Origin: Magnaporthiopsis rhizophila
Taxonomy: Eukaryota; Ascomycota; Sordariomycetes; Magnaporthales; Magnaporthaceae
DNA: 64,000 nucleotides
Direction: 5' to 3'
NCBI GenBank assembly: GCA_003049465.1
Contig: PYSS01000017.1
Location: 141,727 to 205,726, forward strand
Each line of letters opens with the position of its first letter. The first letter of the stretch is position 1. The position numbers were made by a program, and so were the translations under genes. The notes below the pieces were generated by a model, which saw only the letters and a program-made list of their open reading frames with translations, was not told the origin of the DNA and ran no database searches. Below are positions 1-12,586 of this stretch, piece by piece.

Positions 1-1050
1 AAAAAAAAAAAAAAAAAAAAAAAAAAAGTGCAAACGCGCCTACCGACCAGATCAAACCTCTTGGTCTGAAAGTGGCGGAAGGCGGAGAAAGAATGGAGGT
101 CAAAGATGAAAAGATGAAAAAAAATGAAGTGGTATCACCCATAACCAATGTCTCGCGGGAACCCTTCCACTCTGAGCTCCGGATTTCCTATGACTCTGCG
201 GCCAAGTCGGTGTGGAAAGCGCGGACGAAGGGAAAAAAGAAAAAAAAGAAAAAAAAAAAAACGAATACCACCCAACCGGTTCTTCCGGTGTAACCCAAAA
301 AGCAATAAAGCCGACTTGACCCAAGAAGAAAAAGCAAAATGAACTCCAAGCTTTATCTTTCAAGCCCACCCCCCGGTTTCCTGCGCCGTCATGGAAAAAA
401 GATCAAAACAGTTTTTCGTCTCCATGGCTTGTTTGGTTGTTCGCTCCATTGGAACTCGGCGCCAGTTGCCCCTGGAAGTAGATGTCGTAACAAAGGGAAG
501 AAGATAGCGAATCGAGATGTAAGATGAGATAAAAGAAAATGGTCCTTCCATCATAGTCGTGTCCTGGTGGGAATTAAATACAGTAGGAGTATTGTTGGTT
601 GTGTGTTTTGGGTATAAGAGAATAAGTCTGAAAAAGAAAAGGAAAAAAGAAATCGGGAAAAAGTACCGGCTTTTTTGTTGGCTTTTGGTGTTTCCATTGT
701 GTGGAGATAATATCCTTCCATGGGAAGATCTCTGGGAAAAAGTTCCCTTGGGATTTTTTTTTTTTTTATAGCTGGGTTCGCCGGCCTCCAGATTACTCCA
801 GATACCAAGACGAAGGATAACGTTGGGTGTGGGAGGGTAAGTTGGTGTGAAGAACCGAGCCCACGGGGTTGCAGAACGATGGACGGCGGCAAGCGGCCAT
901 CCTCATCCGGTGGTTCAAAGGCAGCTCCATCCATGGTCAAGGGGAGACCAAACGGGCGCAACCGGTTAGGACATCATGGAGATGTCCTGGATTCCCAGAG
1001 GCCATGGCGGTATGGAGTGTCGGATAAAACGTAAGATGCCATTATGCTTT
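1..1050. other. Left-edge non-coding region
   Basis: The window opens with 27 consecutive A bases, which may mark a contig or gap edge. The rest, up to the stop codon of the kinase gene at 1051, contains A-rich tracts (about 228-260) and a T run near 757-768 but no open frame with protein-like composition. It probably includes the 3' untranslated region of the minus-strand kinase gene. I see no RNA gene here. Confidence 0.5.
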
Positions 1051-2882
1051 TTAGTAGCAGGCAAACATGGGGACCTGAGCGTGTTGTTGGTGTTGGTGGA
1101 AGGGAACCGGATGGGGATGGTGCAGGACTGGTTGGGGAACCTGGTGCTGGCCGGGGTGCGCGAACTTGTACATGACATCCAGGATGTAGGGGAGTTGGTG
1201 CTGGTGCAGGTAAGGGGCAGGTGGCTGGGTAGCGGCAACCTTTGGAGCAAAAATTTGCTGCTGAGGCGGCATCTGGAAACTCATGTTCATGTGCGGCTGC
1301 ACCGGAACGGGCTGTTCTTGGGGAAACTGGTGATGGAACGGGGTCTGGTGGAGGTACTCGGACGGGAAGCCCAACACCTGGTGTTGTGGAGCCTCGGGGT
1401 CGTAGATGGCGGCAGAGATCTCGGCTTGGGGCGGTGGGGTCACGGCTCCGCGGGGCTCCGGGCAGAGGTCGTCGTCCTCATCCAGCTCCTCGAGGCTCGA
1501 GCAGCTCGAGGTCATGGAGGAGCCGTCGTCGGAAGATCCGTCCGAGAGCGAGTCGTCAGAGGAGGCGGGCGAGAGAGGGGCATCGTCGTACTCGAAGTCT
1601 TCGTCGTCTTCGTCGTCGATGATGGCGTCCTCGTAGGCGGAAACGTAAGACTCGGGCGAGGCGGGCGGCGAGACGGGGCTCACGCCGGCGGCGGCCAGAG
1701 CGGAAGAGGGCTGCTGAGGCTGCTCGGTGAACCTGTGGCAGGCCATGATGCGGGCCTTGAGCTCAGGGAGCGTTATCCTCTCGTCGGGGTTCCTGGTGAA
1801 GATGGCAGCCAGAATCTCGTTGAGCTCATCAGAGATGGGAAGGATGGTCTTGAGAAAGCCCTTGCTCCTGGTGAAGGCCCGGTAGGTCGAGTCCTCGAAC
1901 GAGGCCTGCTTCCAGGGGTTGCGGCCACAGGTAAGGTTGACCAGGATGACACCCAGGCTCCAGACGTCGTTGGGTGCGCAGTAGTAGTAGGGCCTCCTGG
2001 TAGTATGGTCTAGACACTCTGAAAAAGAGAGAAAGAAAAGGAAATATTAGTGGGGTGCTCGGGGGAGGGTCGGGTTGGAGACGAAGCAAAAGGATCGAAC
2101 GGCTCAGCGGCGGAAGAGAGGCAATTCCCGTAAAGACAAAACCGGTCGTCGGAGAGTCGCTTTGTTGTTCTGTAGGAAGGAACAAAAAAAAACTTACCAG
2201 GAGACATGTAAAAGGTGGAACCGCAACCGTAGTCCTCGGACCTGTCTGAAGACGTAGCAAGGCCAAAGTCGGCAAGCTTAACGGTCTCACCCTGGTTGGA
2301 CACCAGGATGTTCTCAGGCTTGAGGTCCCGGTGGTAGATCCCTTGGGAATGGCAGTGCTCCACGGCTTCCAGGATCTGGAGGAACACCTGCTTGGCCAGC
2401 GCATCCTTACCGACATACTGGCCGCACTCGGTGATGTTGTAGAACAGATCACCCTCGGGGCAGTACTCCAGGATAACATAGGTGCAGTCGGGGTCGTCGA
2501 TGATCTTGAGCATCGAGACCACGTTGGGGTGCGCCGAGGCCAGCCAGTGCAGGCGGATCTCCCGGGTCTGGAAGGCGACCTGTCTCCGGTCCAGGGGGGT
2601 GCCATCGGCGTTGTATTTGCTGAGCGTCTTGACCGCGTACCGGACGTGCGTCTTGATGTCGATGGCCGAGTAGACGACGCCGTACGCGCCAGTTCCCAGG
2701 ATCCCTGTCAGCTGGAGAGTGCCAGCGAGGAACCTGCCTAACCTCTGCTCGGGAGCGGGCTGGACATATCGGGGCTGGATCGGTGCGGCTTGCTGCTGTT
2801 GTTGTTGTTGTTGTGCGCACTTGGGAAGCTCGAACGGCGAGGGCGATGCTGGCGGCGTCGGGTATCCAAACTGATACTGCAT
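1051..2882 (-). CDS. Ran1/Ksp1/Vhs1-like serine/threonine protein kinase, 550 aa
   Basis: Two exons, 2198-2882 and 1051-2018, flank a 179-bp intron and close in phase as 551 codons including stop. The start at 2882 (MQYQFGYPTPPASP) is preferred over an in-frame ATG further upstream because it begins the conserved-looking sequence. A complete kinase domain follows a poly-Gln stretch: glycine loop GTGAYGVVYSA, the lysine in YAVKTLS, catalytic loop YHRDLKPENIL, DFG in LADFGLA, and activation-segment end YMSPECLD, rebuilt across the intron. The C-terminal roughly 230 residues are Pro/Gln-rich with an acidic Ser/Asp block. Family knowledge: S. pombe Ran1/Pat1 and yeast Ksp1, Sks1 and Vhs1 are kinases of nutrient response and meiosis control. 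Assignment below family level is not possible from sequence alone. The upstream flank is a 16-kb gene-free region. Confidence 0.87.
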
Positions 2883-4774
2883 GGTTCCTAGATTTCCAAA
2901 AAGGCCTCTCTCTCCAGTGGGTTGGGTTTGGTGTTGGTTGGGAACCGAGTTCCCGGGGTCGTCGGATCCGGGACGAAGGAGGCGCGGAGGAGATAGAGAA
3001 AGAGAGATATGAGAGACCTGGGAGGGAGTCGACCTTGCAAGGGCAAGGGGTGGCCAACCAAACCGGGCGGACAAAGGAGGCAGAGAGAGATCAGAAGATA
3101 AGGAAGAAAGGAGACGGGCTCCTGAGGTCCTTTGTTTTCCTAATCCCGGACTGGAGCCTGACCAAAAAGGAAATTCCGGACGGTATTAAGGATCCTGTTG
3201 GGAGGATGGTGAAGAAGTGCGCGTGGTAGATGGTGAAGCCTTTCTAAGAGGAGATCACCAGGTCCCTTTATTCTCTCGGTTTGCAACAAAGTGACGTCGA
3301 GTCAACGAGTCGGTGTCGCGAGGTGAGAGCGCAGGCTAAGGTCGTCGTCGTACAGGTGGTGGCGTGGTGGTGGGTTCGCAGTCCCAAGGTATGGCGTGGT
3401 GATCGAAGAGAGGAGGACGACGATAGTCCTTCACCTGAAGATAGGGATGGGGGAGAGGAGGAGGAAGGAGTGTGGTAGGAAAAAAAGAATAAAAAAAATA
3501 AAAGGACGGGAGCGTAGGAGATGATAGCATCCCGAAGACCAAGAGGAGGGGGAGGCAGTGATGATATTCGATGCCCAGTCCCGTAGCTCCTCTCGCTCTC
3601 TGCTCGCCGCTCCCCATACGACTTGGCAAGCAGGCCCAAAGAGGGGACCAGGGGTGGGTGGAGAGCCTGCGTGGGTTTGAGTGGCTGATGCCGCCGAAGG
3701 GATGCAAGTCTGGAGGGACCCATGGCGTCCACCAATGCAACGGAGAACCAGGACACCCCCGTCGCTCCTAAACCTCGTCTCTTTTCCTGCTCAAAGGGGT
3801 GGGGTGGAGAAGCGAGGGAAAAAACGAAGCAGGGCATGGGGTGTGTGGTCAACTGTGGTGTGCGTATGTGTGTATGGGGTGGCCAAAAGCTTGCGCTGGC
3901 AAAAAAGAAGGCATGGGTAGGCCAAAGGGCCACACAGGCTGTGACGCCGTATGCACTGTTTGGATACGGTGCAACTATTTCCAGAGCGGACCAGCCCCTG
4001 GTAGGATCGCCATGGATCATTGGGCGGGCGCCGCTGGGCCTGATGGAGGAGTGGGGCGCGAAACCTGGCGCTGGGCCTGTCTTGGGCGTGCAGTGGCTCG
4101 ATGGCGTTAGCACGGAGCCCGTTAGCGGCCATGAGTGGCGCGGTGATACTCGTACCACGCCCCCCCTCGCACCCCCTCCTCCCGCCAGGCCCCAGTGGAC
4201 CAGTGATTTCGTTGTGACATTTTATTATATTGCCTCTCTGCAGTCACACACGCAGGCCAAAGGGTCGCGTCTGAGTGGACGCCCCGAAGGAAGCCCTGGC
4301 TACCGCACCTGGCCTGGTGCAGGCTGCATGGACGCCCTTGCCAGGCCAGGCCCCTGGCGAATGGCGAGCCACCCGACCCGGCCGACAGCAGAAGAGAAAA
4401 GAGGGAGAAAAAATCGTGTCTCTAGCGTGTGCTTGCTTGTGTGCCTGTGTGTGCGAAAGTGCATTGGTAGTGTGATTCTGTATTTGGGTGGCAAGTTGGC
4501 GGCGCACCCTCATCAGACACGGCTGGTGGTCTACTCCCGCCGCTTTGGTTGCTAACTGCTGGCTGTGGCAAATCATTCGCTCGGCGGCCAACGCAGGAAT
4601 TCTCTGCTGCTCTGATGACTCCCACCAGCCGGGCCCAGAGTCACGGAGGCGGGTTTTTGTGTTCATTGACCGGGCACAGTCGCCATACCGATGCTAGTGT
4701 TTGTGTCTGAGATCTCCCTCTTGCTGTGATGCGTGGCCTTGCCGAGCAGCCGTTTGTCGAGGCTAAATCAGCCG

Positions 4775-4778
<4 letters not shown>

Positions 4779-4831
<53 letters not shown>
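4779..4831 (+). repeat. Poly-T tract, 53 nt
   Basis: Uninterrupted T run in the gene-free region. It may be length-variable or an assembly-limited homopolymer. Confidence 0.95.
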
Positions 4832-7365
4832 CATTTTTATTTATTTTGGTTCTTCCTTGCGTTCCCTTCGAAACTTCTCTTAACAGCATGTCTCTCTCTG
4901 GGGAAGACTACCGGGGAGGCTAGCGGGGCGCAGAGAAGGGAAAAAAGCGAAAGAGTGCAAGCCTCGTGTTTAGGGCCAGTCCAGTCAGCACGGCATGGAA
5001 CAGCCTTTGACGGCATAGATTCGCTTGGTGTTCCCTTTGTGCTTCCATCACCATCACCCACCCCTGGAGAAGGGGACCAGGTCTAGGGACTCGGGGTTAC
5101 AGAACAAGACGAGGTATGACGGAGATCTCTTTGCCCGAGAGCGAGGTGTGTGGGGTTTGGGTGCTGGGCAGCAGCAAGCAGCGCGGCAGCGAGAGAAACA
5201 GACTTTGGAGCGGGCAGGGAAGGTCGGGCGGCAGAAGGCGACTGGTGGCAAGCACAAAGCGCATCGGCGCAAACCTTCGCTGTCCCGTCTGACGATTGAG
5301 AAACCGGCCTTTTCTTTTTTCGACGGTTGGAAATGCCACCCACACCACAACCAACCCCATGAAACCTTCTTTTTTTTCGTCGCGCTCAAAAGAACCATCT
5401 GCCCAGCGGTGAAGAAAGGGATGAGGCATGAGACGGCGGGAGAAGAACAAAAAAAATGGGGTGACCCCACTGGGGAGGGGGAGTCAAGTGCTTGGGGAGC
5501 GTATCAGAGATGAGATCGAGAAGCTCGGCTGGGACGATCTTTGGTTCCATCCCTCTTGGTGATCGTACGGTCTGCGAGAGGTCACGCCTCTGTTTTTTGC
5601 ATCGGCAGAGCAGCAGGCACACGGTTCTCCGTTCAGGCAAATCCGGTGTTGCGAGAGGATGGTGATCACCACGGCCGATGCCGGATGTGCTAAAGCGTGC
5701 AAATCCCCCCAAGGAATCCGCCGCAAACGAGGGTCAATGTCCGCGGGGTCACGGGTAGGGCAGTCAGTCGTGGCTGGCTGGTGGCGTGTTCTTTGTCGCC
5801 GCCGCCCGTCTCTCAGGCCCGTCGCAAGCCGCTCTCAACTCTCACTTTTTTTTTACTGCAAGGCCGGCCACCTTTGACCTGGGACTTGACCAAGAGAGGC
5901 ATGGGCACTTCCTACAGTCAGCTAATTAGGCTTCCAGCTGTGAAGATCTTGTGATTCCTCAAACATTCGCCCTATCCCAGCACATCCAGCTGACCCAGGG
6001 GGAGATGGATGTTGGACCCTTGACGACCGCCGTGCAATGAGGAAAGCAGAAGGCGTCACTCTCGGTCTTTGCCTCGGTCTTTTGCTCTGATACCGCCCGC
6101 GCCGCCGCCTCCGGCGAGGGAGCCCGGGTGGGCAAATTCGATTGATCATTTCCACCGCCAGGTTTTTTTTTGTTTCTTCATTATCCAACACCGTGCCGGC
6201 TTGTCGATCCGCCCGCCACGGCGCAGCCAGCCAGTCCGAGCGTAAAAAAAACTAGAAGGGTTGGGAGGAGGAAGGAGGGCCACATGACGCCGGGCGGTGG
6301 GACGCCAAGCAGGCGGCTGTGTGGTCTCCCATCCAGTGCCTGTGCCGTGTTGTGCTGTGCTGTGCTGTATGTTCCAAGCCAGCTGCATGGACTTGCATAC
6401 TCACACACTTTCCATTATCCGCGCGCGTTTGTCCTGTATCATATCTGACTATCCTGCATGTATGCCGGCCATCCCCAGCCAATCCCAACGCTTCCTCCCA
6501 CTTGTTGTCAGCTATCCATCAGACAACCATTATTTCCATGTTTTTCTATGTAGCCAGCCACCCAGTTTTTTTTTTAGTTTTTTTTTTCTTTCTTTTTTTT
6601 AAATCAAGGCAACCAAAATAACCAAGCAACGGCAGGGAAACCAGCCCGCCCCGGATGGCATCCCGTGGCCTGCTACTGGGTGGATAATAATGCTGCTCTG
6701 CACGAGGAGGAGCAGGTGAGGAGGAGGAGGAGCGCGCCTTTGTGCAGCAAATAACGCATAGATATGCCCCAAATGAGCTCGACGACACATGAGGATTCGG
6801 CCGCGCCCCATCTACGTATGCAGCTTGCAGTGGCTGCGGCCTGGCTTCGGATCACTGCCATCCAATGACGCCGAACCGCCAGGACCGGCCGTGGACCAAT
6901 GTCTTGCTTGTCGGCGGTGCCCGCTGTCGCTGGACAGCCAGCGACCGACCACGCGGTTCCACCTTGGGTTGTTTCTGCTTTCAGCTCTTTTTTTTTCTCT
7001 CCTTTTTCTTTTTCGACTCGTTTGTTCCCGGTATTCGCGCTGCCCGAACGGGGCTGCGGAGAAGTGGGCAGCAAATCCTCGGGAAGAAAAAATAAGTAGC
7101 AGCCTGACAGCAAAAACCAAAAAAGATTCAATACCTACTCGTGTCTGTCCCCTATCCCGTGGGGCACCACGGCCTGTCAGGCAATGACGATGACTCGAAC
7201 CACGCATGTTTTGGGTAATTTGTTGGATGCCAGATCCCAATATCCATCTTCGCTTCCGCCTTTTTCTTTTGCTGATTCGCACTGATCGTATCCTCTTGGC
7301 TGTGTGTGTATCTTTGGTAGAGAGAACACGTATGCATATTAGGAAGGATTTGTGGTTACGGGTAT

Positions 7366-7367
<2 letters not shown>

Positions 7368-7400
<33 letters not shown>
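7368..7400 (+). repeat. Poly-T tract, 33 nt
   Basis: Uninterrupted T run, the second longest homopolymer of the gene-free region. Confidence 0.95.
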
Positions 7401-7405
<5 letters not shown>

Positions 7406-10164
7406 AGTGGATCATATCACTCATACAGCTGGTGCCGAAGTGAGGGCAAAGCAATAGAAGCCAATGACGAGGCCACATCGTGGTTGCATAAAAGGCACGG
7501 CGGGTTGAACAACACAGAATAACTGGGTCCCTGGTGCACCAGACGGTCTCTGTCGGTGGGACCTTTGTTTTTGCGTGCCCTGCCCAGCAGAGAGGGCGGG
7601 GTGGTGGGTTGGGTGGCCGTTCGATTCTCGATGCCAGCGGGTTCTAGACAGGGCTGCCCCTGGCTGTAAACGGCTGTCGTCGTACACGGGGAGGAGCCCT
7701 TCCCTGTGTTTTCCCATCCATCTTACCTGCCTACGGCACCTTACCTGTTCACCTGCGCTGTGCGGCCACGGTGTGCCTGTCGTGTTCTCTTCTCCGTGCC
7801 TCTCGTCTCGCCGTGCGTGTTCTCCCCCTTGCTGAGCTGTCCTTTTCTTCCTCTCTCCCCCAGTGCGAGCTCGCCAGGTAACAGAAAACAGAACAGCCGC
7901 TGCAAAGGGAATCGCCCGCGGCGCAGCCAAGGGGACCCATGTCTGAAATGGTCCGAGGTGGATGCACGCACACCCGAGGCCCCGGACAGGGCCCCAGGTA
8001 AACAAGATTAGAAACGGTCGATCCGGCGGCTGTCTCTTTGGGACGAGCACAGCACAGAAGGTGAACACTGTGAAGTGATGGGCACCCACCGCCACCGCCA
8101 GCGTGTGTGTGTCTGTGTGTGCGTTTGCGGCCGCCAGCTGCGCCGTACGCATGTGTTTTGGTGGAAGGTGGTAGGGGCGCTTTCTACGTATACGCATGTA
8201 GCTGTCACTTTCCTCCCATGCCCCGTAATACGTGTAGTGATTCCCCGTATTCGATCACACTTTGCCAAAAACAAGTCGTTTCGGTTCACGCCGTAAAAGA
8301 TGGGGTCATCACCGCCCACCTCCGCCGCCGCCGTGGCTGTGAAAAATGTAGCCAGGCCTAGTTTGTGGCGATCGGCGGGATGGGGTAGCATCGTCATCTC
8401 GAATCGAAGCGAGGGTTCATTCAAGACAAATTTGCGGCTGCGTGCAAGTTACAGTACGACTGCAAGTGAGTAAGAAGGTTACAACGTGGTAATAGCCGGC
8501 CGTCCGTGGAGCTCCTCTCTCGTCTAGATCGCGCGCGCAACGAAACGTAAGAAAAGTTCACAGGCTCCATAACACGTGTGGTAGCTGGACGGCGCGTGTG
8601 CTGCGTTGCATGCAACCAACCCAACCCAGTGGGAAATTGAAACCTGCGCAGCACTGGTCTGGATTCCCTGGCAGGCTGGGTAGGAGGAGATCTGCAGCCC
8701 AAGGCTATTGTGGGTAGGGGGGTGTGGAGGAGGATACGAAATGATTGGAAAGGATGTTACTGCGAGTTACTGATGGAAGAGCAGGGCGGTAGGCTAGTAC
8801 CTGCAAATCCAGTGGAGGCGCTGGCAAATACGGGTTCCAAATATTGGGCACGACTATCGGCGGCCTAACAGTGCCTAACAAGAAGCAAGCCCCAAAGGAT
8901 GGTGGATGGGTGGACGGATGGATGCAGAGACGAAGCCTCTTGGTTGTCGTCCTCTTCTCGGCGTTGGCGTGGGCCCCGCGTCATCCTCCGCCGCCAATAG
9001 CATGGCACGGGCTGCAAGGAAGAGGGCTTTCCTTGGTACGATTTAGCACGGATCAGCTCGCCCTGGTGTTTCGACCGCGTCTTGCCGGGCGCCAGTCAGA
9101 ACAGGGCCCCTTTGGTGAGACGGGTCACGGAACGGCGGGAAAGGGAAAAGGCGGCCAGCCAGGGCATGGCAGGGCGACAAGGGAGGGCCAGAAAGTGAGG
9201 CTGTCGAGTGTGGGCATTGGGTGGATCCCACGGCAGCCCTGGGTGGCCAATGATGGATGTCGAAAGGAGAGAGAAGGGAAAAAATTAGGCGGCAGGTCAT
9301 GGGGTTTCCCATCTGCCATCTCCCGAGTCTTCCAGAAGAGGAGCTATCGGCCGCTCACGTGTAGGTGGGCCCCGCCTGTTTTATTGGCGCGAGGCTGCAT
9401 GGCACCCCTGCGAAAAAGGGGGCGCGGTTTCCCATTCGTCGCCCGGCTTTGCCAATCGGAGGGGCCTGCCGGGCGCCATATCTTTTTTTCTGGCTCCGCT
9501 GCCGACCGATGACAGATTTCATCAATCTGGCGCTCCCATGGCATGGCTTCCCCATTTCCCTTAGTATAGGTTGCCCTGGGAAAAAAAAAAAAAATGGATG
9601 GACGGACGTCACATCCATTCCTCATCGTTCTTTGGCGCGCGCGCGCGGACATATTGGACGCTCGTAATCTTGCGAGCAAGGACCATCGGTTTGGTCGGCG
9701 GCAAGGAAAAAGAAAGAGAAAGAAGCGAAAGTAACCCCCCGGAAATTTCCCCAAAGTCTTGGAGCCCAACGTGCAAAAAAAAAAAGACAAATTGAATGAT
9801 ACCAATCAAAACGACACGGTAACAGTTTATGTTGTTAGATTTGCTTTGCACTCACACACACGCGCGCGCAGTTTCTGCTTTCCCATGTGGCATGCCCCGT
9901 TGCAACCCTTCGAGAGATGAGGCCAAGGAGCGGATACGAGCGAGAGGGCAGAAAATGAACCCGGGCAGCGTGCCCCGGGGCTCCTCCTCTCCCATTGCTA
10001 CATTGCAACGGGAGCATTCCGATAGACCGCGAATGACGGGCGCCAAAAGTGAAAAAAAAAAAAAAAAAAGAGAAAAAACAAGGTCGCGCTGGGACGTAGG
10101 TTTGGTAGGGTGATGGCATCTTTTGATGACACCCGATTGGGAAAAGGCAGCGTCGTAAAGGCTT

Positions 10165-10210
10165 CTGCTTGTGTCTGTGTGTCTGTGTGTGTGTGCGTGT
10201 GTGTGTGTGG
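10165..10210 (+). repeat. GT-rich microsatellite
   Basis: An imperfect (GT)n tract interrupted by CT and CG steps. A shorter relative lies at about 8103-8126. Confidence 0.85.
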
Positions 10211-12561
10211 AGCCCTGAATAACACGGTGCGTGCAAAAGAGTGGCAATACCACTCACACAGACACCGCGCCATGGACCACAGACAGGCGGCGGGCCATCG
10301 TTATTCGAGTCATCATGTGTGGAAGCGGAGCCCCTGTTCGCGCGGCAGGTCTGCTGCAGGAGAAAGATATGTCGTAAATGTAATTCGCCCTCGGCCTCAC
10401 TTCGCCCTACTGCGGGCCAATCAACCGAGGAGGTCTAGTCCTAGGCCTTGCAGTAATCGATATTTTCTTCCGTCTCCTGAGCCTGCCTTTTGCTGCAGCC
10501 GCCCGCGGGAAACGCACGGTCCACAGGGAAATCTGGCACGAGACGTTGCAAAGTGCAGGGGGCCTGGATGGGTGGTCATCCATCCATCATCATCACCGCC
10601 CACTTTCCCCCTTCCCTTTTGGCTTCGGCCTGCGTTTCCCTCTGGGAGCGGTGATGTCGCATCCCCCACCCCAAAAGGCTTCGCCAAGCAAAAATCACAC
10701 CACAGGGCGCTCGATGGCCCGTGCGGCCGCCTTTTTCCCCATCTGCCGACTGACGGACAGGCTTTTGGATCGCATGGTTCGTGCCCACCCCGGGCGATTC
10801 TCAGACGACAGGAACAAGACAGGGTGGGGGAAAAACGGTTTCCGGATCTTGGGGGGGGCGAGCTGAATGAAGGGGCACGAGCCCTGCCTCCAATCTCAAT
10901 ATTGCCTTTTGGGCCCATGACGGGAACCTACACAAAGCTAGCGATGCCATGCCCACATCGCTTGCGGTGGTCTGTTCGAGCCGCCTTCTCAGAGCATCAG
11001 CCGCCGGTGCCGCGTCGTCGACGGACCGTCCGGCCTAAGCTGGGGTTTCACTAGCCTGTCTTCACTGGGTTTTCGCCCGACGAAAACCCAAACATCTCGG
11101 CTCAACCTGTCCGGTCTTTGCTCTGCTTTCGCTTTGACTTGTAGCCCCTCTTTTCCTGTCCATCACCGGGAGGGGGGCTTTCGTGTCCTTCGCTTTTCCA
11201 TGCATGCATGTTTTGTTTGAATATAAACCAGGTACCCAGCTGGAAACCATCTTGAGCAAGGGCAAAAGGACCGCAGGCGTTCGAGTTCAGCATTTTAGCT
11301 CGCCTCGCTTGCTCCCTTGCCTATCTGCCTGCCTGGCCTTTTTGCTACGGACCTTGGCATTGTTTTGGGGGGGCAAGGCACCGGTGTCATAACATCGGGG
11401 CATGGCAAGGCATGACACGGTATGGAGTGGGCAGGATGGAGAGAAAAACATGGGAAAGTCGTGTTGCATGTTTGAAGGGAGGCACACCGACTGTTGGTCT
11501 CTTTCATCATCCCGTATTGCGTGTGGTTCCATCTTGTTTTCTTGTTTTTCTTTTTCTGCCTCAGCACCAAAACGACTTGTCAGCCACCAAGGATGTGGCG
11601 GGCGTTTCAAAGGCTGGCAAGTTTTTGCTATTTAGGCTAGGTAGAGCGAGATAGCCGATGGGATTGCAATGCAATAAGCCAAGGGGCCTGTGATATTGGC
11701 CTGGGGTTGTCGGTCGGTCAAGCAGACGGTTTGGAGACGCTGAACGTCGAGAGGAAAGAAAAAGAGGGTGTGATGGTTTTGACCGGCCAGACGACGTCTG
11801 TCTCAGTAAACAATTCTCCGCCCGGACATGCTTACTCTGTCGGGCTGCTCTGTCCGCGATTGGCAGGCACAGGGCTAAGGACTGGCGGTGTGACTGACGG
11901 GTGGAGAGGAAGCCAATGCCTTTGGTCGAAGGGAGAGGAACGGCATATTGATGGGCAGCGGCAAAAGCAGCCGAGATGCGGTTCAAATCTCATCCCATCT
12001 TGTTCTGTGACGGACGCCCGGGCGGGCTGGATCAGCGACACAACGGACCAAATGAGGCCCGTCCACGCTCTGGGTCAGGTGGGCTCTTTCTCTTGCGCCG
12101 CGCCCGCTCAGCTTTGAAGATCAAGAGGCTTTGGAAACGTGTGGCTTTCCACCCCTTGCCGGCCTTGTCCCGCATGACCCGTTGAATGCCGAAGGGCTGG
12201 GCTCGGTGCTCACGTTGTTGGTTTTTTCCCATGCTGCTGGCACGTTCCCGTTCGTGTCCCGTCGTCTCGTGTGGTTATGACGCATGCTCTCGGGGTCCGG
12301 GCGGTGTGTTTTTGTTTTTCGGTGCCTGTCCCAGACCGTAATTTGCTCACATCTCCATGTCCGTTTTCCGCTTGGCCATCATGACTCTCTCGTAAGCCAA
12401 TAATCCGGCTGACCAACGCCACAAACATCGCATTCACAACGTTCATTCGGAGAAAGCGCATGCTCCTTTGTATTTTTTGCTTTTGCACCCACTACTCGCT
12501 CCTTCAGGGGCGGCGAGGTAGATGGCCGGGATAGCTACCCTGCTCTGCGTCACAAAAAAGG

Positions 12562-12586
12562 AAAAAAAAAAAAAAAAAAAAAAAAA
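12562..12586 (+). repeat. Poly-A tract, 25 nt
   Basis: Uninterrupted A run in the gene-free region. Confidence 0.95.

Noticed and set aside
976..2013. 345-codon plus-strand frame
   Set aside because: It is the antisense shadow of exon 2 of the Ran1/Ksp1-like kinase gene.
3268..4158. 296-codon minus-strand frame
   Set aside because: Composition is Ser/Pro/His-rich without domain features, overlapping frames exist on both strands and no start-proximal promoter is visible.
7150..7260. Possible minus-strand tRNA (GTTCGAGTC)
   Set aside because: The T-stem does not pair and no acceptor stem was found.
10110..11054. 314-codon plus-strand frame in the gene-free region
   Set aside because: The start is dominated by Cys-Val alternation from a GT repeat and the rest is Arg/Pro/His-rich. 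It looks like a chance frame.
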